A stretch of 64,000 bases of DNA from WTFY01 sp965205275. Lineage in GTDB: Bacteria > Pseudomonadota > Gammaproteobacteria > UBA4575. A program made the position numbers and the translations under genes. This document shows positions 8,286 to 15,358 of the stretch, piece after piece (position 1 is the stretch's first letter; the number at the start of each line of letters is the position of its first letter). A model generated the notes under the pieces. The model worked only from the letters and a program-made list of their open reading frames with translations, was not told the origin of the DNA and made no database searches. The stretch spans positions 1,302,001-1,366,000 of the forward strand of contig OZ242168.1 in NCBI GenBank assembly GCA_965205275.1, in the 5' to 3' direction.

Positions 8286-9545
8286 ATGCCAAAATCGTTA
8301 CGGCGCACCTCCTTGCGGTACAAGGCACTGTTATTCCTGCTGGCCCCTGCAGCACTTGGATACACTGCATATCGATCTGTCAAGGACGGGGGCTGGCGTT
8401 ATTTCTCCCAGCGTCTCGGGTTCAACTATCCGCTTTCAAAAATACCCTCAATACTGATTCATTGCGCCTCTGTAGGTGAATTCAGTGCCGCCAAACCGTT
8501 AATTTTCAAACTGTGCAGCCAGTATCCAGATCACCACCTCGTCATCTCCACTAATACCCCTGCTGCTGCAAAGCTGGTGTCTGGACTGCTGCATGAAAGG
8601 ATCACGCATGTCTATATGCCACTTGATTACTCATTTTCAGTAAACAAGCTGTTAACACGTATCGGTCCTGCCAGCGTGTTGATTCTGGAAACAGAAATCT
8701 GGCCGACACTATTTTTTCAAACCGCAAAAAAAAATATTTCCATCGCCATTATCAATGGAAGACTATCCAGCAAGACATTACGTGCAACCCGGGTTTTAAA
8801 AAATGAATATCAATCTTCACTTAAAAACCTGACTCTGGTACTCACACGCTCGGATGAGGATCGTTCGAAGTTCCTGAATTTAGGTGCCGAGGATCATACA
8901 ACTCACACTGTAGGTAACCTGAAATATGCGGCTGCCTGGATCAATAAGAATCCGTGCTGCACTGAAATCAAACGCCCGTTTCTTCTGGCAGTGTCCACAC
9001 ATGAAGACGAGGAACTGCACCTGGCCCAGCATTTGCCTTTGCTGAAACAAAAAAATTATCTTCTCATTATTGCACCGAGATACCCGGGCCGAGGCAATCT
9101 TTTGCATCGTCAACTGCAACAGAAAAATTTCACTGTAGCTGTGCGCAGCCGGCAAGACAGTATTACAGACCGTACAGACATTTATATAGTGGATACCCTG
9201 GGAGAGCTGGACGGATATTTAAACGAGGCTACGCTGGTGTTTGTGGGAGGTTCACTGATACTCCGGGGCGGCCATAATATTCTTGAACCTGCCGGCTTTG
9301 GCAAATGCACGCTCGTGGGTCCACACATGGATAACTTTTCACTGGAGACAAAAGAGCTGTTGAAAGCGGATGGAATCATCCAGGTCTCTGACAATCAGGA
9401 TCTGGGTATGCAGCTGGCACGCTTGCTCAATGATGAGTATACGCGAACCCAATACGGGATAAACGCGCAGCAGTTTATCAGACAGAAAGCCTTGGTATTA
9501 GGCAATTATATAGAATACCTGCAACCGATGCTGCAGCAGCACTAA
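8286..9545 (+). CDS. waaA: 3-deoxy-D-manno-octulosonic acid (Kdo) transferase
   Basis: GT30 enzyme that transfers Kdo from CMP-Kdo to lipid IVA at the inner membrane. The ATG at 8286 gives 419 residues, the normal size. Upstream in-frame codons would overlap tolC. The N-terminus has a membrane anchor (LLFLLAPAALGYTAYRS). The catalytic-region motif HCASVGEFSAAKPLI carries the conserved glutamate, and the donor-site block FVGGSLILRGGHNILEPA is near residues 320-338. The 3' end overlaps convergent kdkA by 4 bases. It is likely to form one transcription unit with the upstream tolC. Confidence 0.95.
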   Translation: MPKSLRRTSLRYKALLFLLAPAALGYTAYRSVKDGGWRYFSQRLGFNYPLSKIPSILIHCASVGEFSAAKPLIFKLCSQYPDHHLVISTNTPAAAKLVSGLLHERITHVYMPLDYSFSVNKLLTRIGPASVLILETEIWPTLFFQTAKKNISIAIINGRLSSKTLRATRVLKNEYQSSLKNLTLVLTRSDEDRSKFLNLGAEDHTTHTVGNLKYAAAWINKNPCCTEIKRPFLLAVSTHEDEELHLAQHLPLLKQKNYLLIIAPRYPGRGNLLHRQLQQKNFTVAVRSRQDSITDRTDIYIVDTLGELDGYLNEATLVFVGGSLILRGGHNILEPAGFGKCTLVGPHMDNFSLETKELLKADGIIQVSDNQDLGMQLARLLNDEYTRTQYGINAQQFIRQKALVLGNYIEYLQPMLQQH

Positions 9546-10279
9546 CCTGAGTTATAGCCTTCCACCAGCGATTTGAAATCCTGATCAGAATAATTAAATG
9601 AGGACTCCATATTTTTCAGCTTGAGCAATGAACGCTGCAGCCTTGCAATGTTATTTTTCTGTGATGCACTTGTGTTTCTGCCAATAACCGCTTTATCAAA
9701 ATCGATCAGAAACACCCTCTCTTTTTCATCAAGCAGAATATTGTGTGCATTAAGATCGGCATGATTGCAGTTTTTATCATGAAACTGTCTGATCACCATG
9801 CCAATTTTGCGCCAAGTTTCAACCGGAAGCTGATTTTCAGTCAACCTCGAACTCAGTGATTGTGCCCTCGGGATGAGCCGGGTGATGATGTCTGCCCTGT
9901 ATATCAAGCCTCTTCTTCGCACATGTGCAGCAACAGGGGCCGGCACGGGCAAATTCAGACGCTGAAGGACAAGCAAGGCCTGGAGTTCGCCCATGGCTCT
10001 GGTCTTATGCAAGCTGCGCCACAGATAGGCATCATTAATGAATTTAGCCACTGTACCGCCACGGTAGTAATGACGTAACACCAGGGACTGGTCATGATAT
10101 GTAAACAAATGCAACCCTCCACGACCTTTTATATCAGCTGACAACAGCCGTTTATAGCGCAGGGAAGGATCTGAAGAGAGGAATTCAGGACTAAACAAGT
10201 CAATCGGGAATTCTGAAAACAGGCTTTTGTTATAGGCAACAATATCGTTACCATAGTGGTTGAACTCAACAGAATCCAT
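9542..10279 (-). CDS. kdkA: 3-deoxy-D-manno-octulosonic acid kinase KdkA
   Basis: The 245-residue protein-kinase-fold enzyme phosphorylates Kdo of the LPS inner core. Visible motifs are the glycine-rich GRGGLHLF region, RRGLIYRADIITRLIP (about 120-140), the catalytic loop HADLNAHNILLD, and the metal-binding LIDFDKA. In Haemophilus and relatives KdkA acts when a single Kdo is present, with phosphate taking the place of the second sugar. Here it lies tail-to-tail with waaA and diverges from a heptosyltransferase gene. The presence of both suggests a phosphorylated Kdo in the inner core; that is inference. Confidence 0.9.
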   Translation of the reverse strand: MDSVEFNHYGNDIVAYNKSLFSEFPIDLFSPEFLSSDPSLRYKRLLSADIKGRGGLHLFTYHDQSLVLRHYYRGGTVAKFINDAYLWRSLHKTRAMGELQALLVLQRLNLPVPAPVAAHVRRRGLIYRADIITRLIPRAQSLSSRLTENQLPVETWRKIGMVIRQFHDKNCNHADLNAHNILLDEKERVFLIDFDKAVIGRNTSASQKNNIARLQRSLLKLKNMESSFNYSDQDFKSLVEGYNSG

Positions 10280-10324
10280 TGATACTGCTTTTGCGGTTAT
10301 ACATCAGTTTACAATTCACTCAAC

Positions 10325-11365
10325 ATGGGCAATCCACCAAAATCCATATGTCTTGTACGGCTCTCTGCAATTGGCGATGTAACACATATGGTCCCGGTAG
10401 TGCGTACGGTTCAAAAATACTGGCCCGAAACTGAACTGACCTGGATCATTGGAAAAAATGAAGCCAAGCTGGTTCATGACATTCCCGGCATTGAGTTTAT
10501 CAAGTTTGATAAAGCAAATGCGATAAGCAGTTATCGCTCCATCGCCCGGAAAACCGGGCACCGGAAATTTGATGTACTGCTTTGTGCCCAAGTCTCACTG
10601 CGAGCAAACCTGATCGGTGCACTGATTCATGCAGATCTGAAGCTCGGCTATGACAGGGCACGCTCCAAGGATCTGCACTCTTTTTTTATCCGCCAGCGTA
10701 TCAAACCTGCATTGCAACAGCATGTCCTGGACAGCTTTTTCAGTTTCATCGAGCATATCGGCCTGCCCTATCGTGATATGCGCTGGGATTACAACATCCC
10801 GGACGATGCCCATCAATTTGCCAAAAAGCACCTGGCAAGTGACCGTTTCAAGGTGATCATCAGCCCCTGTTCCAGCCACCTCCTTAGAAACTGGAGCGCA
10901 GAACGCTATGCGGCCGTTGCTGATTATGCAACCCAGTCACTGGGTGCCCAAGTCATACTCTGCGGCGGAAACTCTTCGACGGAACTCCAGATGGGACAGG
11001 AAATTGAAAGCCGCATGCAAACGAAACCCCTGAACCTGATTGGCAAGGATACCTTAAAGAAATTTCTTGCATTGTTACAAGGCGCAGACGTTATCATTTC
11101 GCCAGACTCCGGTCCTGCACATATAGCTACTGGGCTCGACATCCCTGTAATCGGACTCTATGCTGCAAGCAACCCCAGGCGCAGCGGCCCCTATTTCAGT
11201 CAGCGATGGTGCGTAGATAAATACGGGGTTGCCGCACAAACTTTCAAAAACAAATCTGAAAATGAATTAAAATGGGGTACGAAACTGGAATACCAGGGCG
11301 TCATGAACCTGATTACAGTAGACGATGTGATCTCCAAATTAGACACCCTTGACAACAATCAATAA
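10325..11365 (+). CDS. Glycosyltransferase family 9 (LPS heptosyltransferase type)
   Basis: The 346-residue protein has the GT9 N-terminal motif ICLVRLSAIGDVTHMVPV and the donor-site block IISPDSGPAHIATGLDIPV (near residues 258-276). These are typical of ADP-heptose transferases of the WaaC/WaaF/WaaQ group. It is clearly distinct from the WaaF encoded at 4734-5762, so it could be heptosyltransferase I or a third-heptose transferase; the sequence does not decide. It is divergent from kdkA and followed after 23 bases by a DUF6165 gene, suggesting a two-gene operon. Confidence 0.85.
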   Translation: MGNPPKSICLVRLSAIGDVTHMVPVVRTVQKYWPETELTWIIGKNEAKLVHDIPGIEFIKFDKANAISSYRSIARKTGHRKFDVLLCAQVSLRANLIGALIHADLKLGYDRARSKDLHSFFIRQRIKPALQQHVLDSFFSFIEHIGLPYRDMRWDYNIPDDAHQFAKKHLASDRFKVIISPCSSHLLRNWSAERYAAVADYATQSLGAQVILCGGNSSTELQMGQEIESRMQTKPLNLIGKDTLKKFLALLQGADVIISPDSGPAHIATGLDIPVIGLYAASNPRRSGPYFSQRWCVDKYGVAAQTFKNKSENELKWGTKLEYQGVMNLITVDDVISKLDTLDNNQ

Positions 11366-11388
11366 ATCATCAATACCCGAACCCGGCA

Positions 11389-11793
11389 ATGGAAAATATA
11401 AGTGTACCTGTCTCGCCTGGAGAATTACTGGACAAAATCACCATACTGGAAATCAAGGCAGAGCAGATCACTGATACTGAAAAATTACGAAACGTAAAGA
11501 CGGAACTGCATCTGTTGACTCAGGTGTGGAAACAGTCCTCCGTAGATAACGACAGAGTTCAGCTACTCAAGCAGGCACTCAAGGTAGTCAATCAGAGCTT
11601 ATGGAAGATAGAGGATAAAATTCGTATCAAGGAATCCCGAAAAGAATTTGATCAGGAATTCATAGAGCTGGCACGTTCTGTGTACTTGCAAAATGACAAG
11701 CGTGCAGCAACCAAAAAAGAAATCAATGCACTGCTCGGCTCCAGGATAATGGAAGAAAAATCATACGCCCAGTACCAGTCAGCCCCAAGCTGA
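11389..11793 (+). CDS. DUF6165 family protein
   Basis: The 134-residue cytoplasmic protein is of unknown biochemical role. The N-terminal block ISVPVSPGELLDKITILEIK and the IEDKIRIKESRKEFDQEFIELAR region match what I remember of the DUF6165 family, small charged helical proteins often encoded among glycan or LPS genes. The predicted structure is mostly alpha-helical, with heptad-like leucines in the first half. It follows the GT9 gene closely. Its 3' end overlaps the convergent membrane protein gene by 15 bases. Confidence 0.7.
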   Translation: MENISVPVSPGELLDKITILEIKAEQITDTEKLRNVKTELHLLTQVWKQSSVDNDRVQLLKQALKVVNQSLWKIEDKIRIKESRKEFDQEFIELARSVYLQNDKRAATKKEINALLGSRIMEEKSYAQYQSAPS

Positions 11794-12471
11794 CATCCGG
11801 TTTCTGTACCAGATCGACACTACGTAAAGCATGATAAACAATGCCAGCAGGCTTTCTTTGACCTCACCTGCCGGAACATCCAACACAGCAGGCACATCAA
11901 CACCCAAACCCCGGTATATTTTTTCATGCCAGCTTACCAAAAGTGAGAACAGGGCAGCTGGCAAACACACATACGTGGGCCACAACCAGTATTGCAATGA
12001 CCGGCTGTCTGGATATCGCCTAGTGATAGCACAATAAAGAGGTGCTAGGACGCCCCCAATCAATGCTGCAACCGATACCAGTGTTCTTGGAATCTGGTCA
12101 AACAACGCGCCTGTATTATGCAAATTTGTTTCACCCTGATCATTGACATGCAGCAAGCTTGCGGGTGTTTTCCAATCAAAAATATGCTGCCCCCAACTCA
12201 TTTCCTCTCCGGCAAAGTATACGCAACCAAGCATCATCAAGAGCATCCACCACCGAGACCAGCCATGACCAGGGGTCTTGCCTGACACCAGAAAAGTCAA
12301 GCCAAAGAGGATTGCAATGAGCAAGAAAACCACAGTCGATACTTCTATCCAGCTATTTTCCCCGTATAAATATGAATCAGCATCCGCTGCGCTAAAGCGC
12401 AAAATGTAAGGCAAGAGAAAAACAACCATCGGCAGCACTAACCAGAGCAACCTGTGCAAATCCTTTTTCAT
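11779..12471 (-). CDS. Unknown polytopic membrane protein
   Basis: The 230-residue protein has about six hydrophobic segments (approximately 7-25, 43-63, 73-90, 131-151, 165-185 and 205-225). Between helices 3 and 4 lies a distinctive polar stretch, GEEMSWGQHIFDWKTP followed by NDQGETNLHN. I recall this as a recurrent signature in uncharacterised bacterial membrane proteins. The E-E, H and N-L-H-N residues could be metal or substrate ligands, but no function is known to me. It lies between LPS genes and may act in envelope glycolipid metabolism by context only. Confidence 0.7.
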   Translation of the reverse strand: MKKDLHRLLWLVLPMVVFLLPYILRFSAADADSYLYGENSWIEVSTVVFLLIAILFGLTFLVSGKTPGHGWSRWWMLLMMLGCVYFAGEEMSWGQHIFDWKTPASLLHVNDQGETNLHNTGALFDQIPRTLVSVAALIGGVLAPLYCAITRRYPDSRSLQYWLWPTYVCLPAALFSLLVSWHEKIYRGLGVDVPAVLDVPAGEVKESLLALFIMLYVVSIWYRNRMSAWG

Positions 12472-12870
12472 ACTTTTCGATTCTTGGCAACAAACAGATG
12501 TTGCTGCTTACCTCTTCGTTCCTGGTTTCCAAGATTCCTGTAATCGCTATGATGCGACTCGCTGCGTAACCCCGCTTTTCATGCCAAATGCAACGGGCGG
12601 AAGGGCCTTACAGGCTGTAGCCACAGGCTACAGCCATAACGCTTGGGCACCCGGACACCTTCCCTTCCGGTTACTATAATATATCCTGCGCGAATGCCCA
12701 TAATCATGGACCCCGTGTGTTCAAGGACCAAACCATATATCCGGAACCGCCGTCGGCGACACCTATTGCAAACTGTGCTGCGCAAGTCATTGCCTTGCTT
12801 GCGGTCTCAATGCTTTATGCTTTGTACAGTTTTTAATGAATACAACGTCTTTGGATAGAAATTACCCGTA
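12472..12870. other. 399-base intergenic region between hldE and the membrane protein gene
   Basis: No convincing gene is seen. Two overlapping opposite-strand reading frames of about 70 codons (12579-12785 and 12643-12858) are rich in Arg and Cys and look like chance. The region should hold the promoter of the membrane protein gene (12471) and the 3' end of the hldE transcript. It contains a perfect 10-base inverted repeat at 12613-12635 and a weaker hairpin, GCAACA-loop-TGTTGC, around 12486-12503. No tRNA or recognisable small RNA was identified. Confidence 0.6.
12613..12635. repeat. Perfect inverted repeat, 10-base arms, 3-base loop
   Basis: GGCTGTAGCC and its exact complement GGCTACAGCC are separated by ACA. 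The stem is GC-rich and would fold strongly in RNA from either strand. Neither side is followed by a run of T, so it does not look like a standard intrinsic terminator. It could be a REP-like element, an operator, or the stem of a small RNA. Confidence 0.7.
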
Positions 12871-14289
12871 TCAGGTATTTAATATGGAACCAATGATAGT
12901 TGTGGTCGAACAGCCTTCTATATAGGGCGATATAACTACGTCGCCTCCGTAACTACTGACCAGTTCAGACTCAGCAAGTTTTTCTTTTTCATAATCCCCG
13001 CCTTTGATATATATATCAGGTTGTAATTCCGTTATCAATGCCAGTGGAGTATCCTCAGAGAAAGGTATAATCCAGTCGATACAACTCAATTCCTCCAGTA
13101 CAGCGATACGATTTTGCAAGCTGCATACAGGACGACCGTCACCTTTCAGATGGCGAACCGATGTGTCGTCATTGATAGCAACAATCAAACAGTCTCCCCT
13201 GGATTTGGCGTCACGAAGACAAGCAATGTGGCCACGGTGAATCAGATCAAAACATCCATTAGTAAAAACAATTTTTTCATTGTTGCTTTTTAAAGCAGAC
13301 AGGGACTGCTTTAATTCGTCAATATCCGTTACCCTTTTGCTCCGGCCAGCAGGAACGTGTACATTAAACTCTAACTCTTCCATGGTTACAGAAACGGTGC
13401 CGAGTTTGCTCACCGCAACCCCTGCTCCCAGGTTTGCAATTTTTACAGAATCTGCAAGCGAATAATTTGCGGATATCGCAGACGCAAACAAACCGACAAC
13501 TGTATCCCCTGCACCTGTGACATCGTAAACCTCTTTGGCCTGTGTAGGAAAATGCCTTGCCTGCTGGCCCTGTGCATACAAAGACATGCCACGCTCACTG
13601 CGCGTAATCAATAATGCGTCAAGATTCAGCTCCCCGCACATCCTGACAGCTTTATCCTCAAGCTCGGCTTCATCCGAACATGGGCCTACAACCTGCATGA
13701 ACTCCTGATAGTTTGGCGTAATGATGTTTGCATTTTTATACTTGTCAAAGTTGGCCCCTTTTGGATCCACAATGACCTGTTTATTTTCTTTGCGCGCAGC
13801 TCTTATAATTTTCTCAATCCGTGTAACTGCCCCTTTGTCATAATCAGATATCACTATAGTCTCGTAATCGGGAATCCGCTTCTGGCAAGCCTCGATTACT
13901 TCAGTGTTATCCACTTCTTCATCACCACTTTCGTAGTCCAGTCTAAGCAGCTGCTGATTTCGGCTGATTACACGCAGTTTGGTGGGCGTTTTGAAATTTT
14001 TCTTGCAAACAATTTCCGTATTGATGGCCGTACGACCCAGCAAATCCAGTAACCTGTTCCCATTCTCATCGCTACCAACCATTCCAATCAAAGTAACAGT
14101 GGCGCCCAAGCTGCTGGCATTCATGGCTACATTTGCAGCGCCCCCCAATCGATTTTCCATGTTTTCGATATTGACAATCGGAGCAGGTGCCTCAGGAGAT
14201 ATACGGGTGGTTTCACCAAGCCAGTACTGGTCCAGTATGACATCACCAATCACCAGGACTTTTGCATTACTAAGGTTGCTCAAATTCAT
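12871..14289 (-). CDS. hldE: Bifunctional heptose kinase/adenylyltransferase HldE
   Basis: Makes ADP-heptose for LPS core. The N-terminal ribokinase-like domain phosphorylates heptose-7-phosphate at C1 (LVIGDVILDQYWLG at the start, DVTGAGDTVVGLFA near 260). The C-terminal nucleotidyltransferase domain adds AMP (NGCFDLIHRGHIACL with the HxGH motif). I place the start at the ATG at 14289 (472 residues), which gives the usual distance to the GDV motif. A TTG eight codons upstream is open but less likely. It supplies the substrate for WaaF and the GT9 enzyme encoded upstream in the window. Confidence 0.95.
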   Translation of the reverse strand: MNLSNLSNAKVLVIGDVILDQYWLGETTRISPEAPAPIVNIENMENRLGGAANVAMNASSLGATVTLIGMVGSDENGNRLLDLLGRTAINTEIVCKKNFKTPTKLRVISRNQQLLRLDYESGDEEVDNTEVIEACQKRIPDYETIVISDYDKGAVTRIEKIIRAARKENKQVIVDPKGANFDKYKNANIITPNYQEFMQVVGPCSDEAELEDKAVRMCGELNLDALLITRSERGMSLYAQGQQARHFPTQAKEVYDVTGAGDTVVGLFASAISANYSLADSVKIANLGAGVAVSKLGTVSVTMEELEFNVHVPAGRSKRVTDIDELKQSLSALKSNNEKIVFTNGCFDLIHRGHIACLRDAKSRGDCLIVAINDDTSVRHLKGDGRPVCSLQNRIAVLEELSCIDWIIPFSEDTPLALITELQPDIYIKGGDYEKEKLAESELVSSYGGDVVISPYIEGCSTTTIIGSILNT

Positions 14290-14381
14290 GGAGATAAAAT
14301 CCGTCACAGACAACTATAGACTCATGTTGCCGACCCATGCCTGTATACAAGTATTGCAGACAAATCACTGAGCAAGCCGCA

Positions 14382-15314
14382 TCAAACCGCACGCGATACG
14401 TAAGACAGCCAGGAATCATGCAGGTTGCTTTTCCCATGTGCCATATCAAAATACATCGTTTGCAGTTTTTGGGTAACAGGACCTGGCATACCCTGCCCTA
14501 TGACGCGGTTATCAAGTTCGCGTATTGGCGTGACTTCAGCCGCTGTACCTGTAAAAAAAACCTCATCCGCTATATATACCTCATCACGTGTTATTCGTTT
14601 TTCAACCAGAGGGATATTAATCGAGCTTGCCAGCGCAATCACGGTATTGCGCGTGATGCCGTCGAGCCCAGAAGTCAGTTCCGGAGTAAAAAGCGTTTCT
14701 CCCTTAACGACAAAAATATTTTCACCACTTCCTTCCGCCACAAAACCGTCTACATCCAGCAACAGCGCTTCATCATAACCATCCTGTAAGGCTTCATTTA
14801 ATGCAAGCATCGAATTAACGTAATTACCGTTAAGCTTGGCTCTACACATTGCAACATTTACATGATGACGCGAATAGGATGAAGTTTTAACACGGATCCC
14901 GCTTCTCATTTTCTCTTCACCGAAATAGGAACCCCACTCCCACGCCGCAACGATACAATGGACTTTTAAATTGTCAGCCCTCAGACCCATACCTTCCGCA
15001 CCATAAAAACACATTGGCCGTATATAGCCGGAAGACAAATTATTTTTACTGACAACATCAAGTTGCGCCTGATTAATTTGCTGAGGGCTGAACGGCAGCG
15101 GCATACCAATGATTTTTGCAGAATTGAACAATCTGCTGGTGTGATCATGAAGCCGGAAAATCGCTGTCCCTTGATCGGTTTGGTACGCACGCACCCCCTC
15201 AAATACCCCAGCACCATAATGCAGAGTATGAGTGAGCACATGTGTGTTTGCTTCCCGCCATGGCACAAACTCATTGTTGTACCAGATGAAACCATCCCTA
15301 TCGGCCATCGACAT
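14382..15314 (-). CDS. ilvE: Branched-chain amino acid aminotransferase
   Basis: PLP-dependent class IV transaminase that performs the last step of Ile, Leu and Val synthesis. The ATG at 15314 (MSMADRDGFIWYNN) is chosen because AAGGAG lies 10 bases upstream of it; an in-frame ATG at 15341 precedes that ribosome site. The product is 310 residues, as expected. Motifs seen are THTLHYGAGVFEGVRAY, the PLP-lysine region (SYSRHHVNVAMCRAKLNGNY), and the cofactor phosphate-binding block LTSGLDGITRNTVI. It is followed downstream on the strand by hldE and preceded by glnE, a usual neighbour. With ilvD at 22401 it covers two branched-chain steps. Confidence 0.95.
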   Translation of the reverse strand: MSMADRDGFIWYNNEFVPWREANTHVLTHTLHYGAGVFEGVRAYQTDQGTAIFRLHDHTSRLFNSAKIIGMPLPFSPQQINQAQLDVVSKNNLSSGYIRPMCFYGAEGMGLRADNLKVHCIVAAWEWGSYFGEEKMRSGIRVKTSSYSRHHVNVAMCRAKLNGNYVNSMLALNEALQDGYDEALLLDVDGFVAEGSGENIFVVKGETLFTPELTSGLDGITRNTVIALASSINIPLVEKRITRDEVYIADEVFFTGTAAEVTPIRELDNRVIGQGMPGPVTQKLQTMYFDMAHGKSNLHDSWLSYVSRAV

Positions 15315-15358
15315 TTCTAGTTGACTCCTTAGAACAGTCATGCAGCTGTCGTAACGGT

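Noticed and set aside
12579..12858. Two opposite reading frames of about 70 codons in the hldE upstream gap
   Set aside because: Arg- and Cys-rich peptides without recognisable motifs or ribosome sites; they overlap each other on opposite strands.
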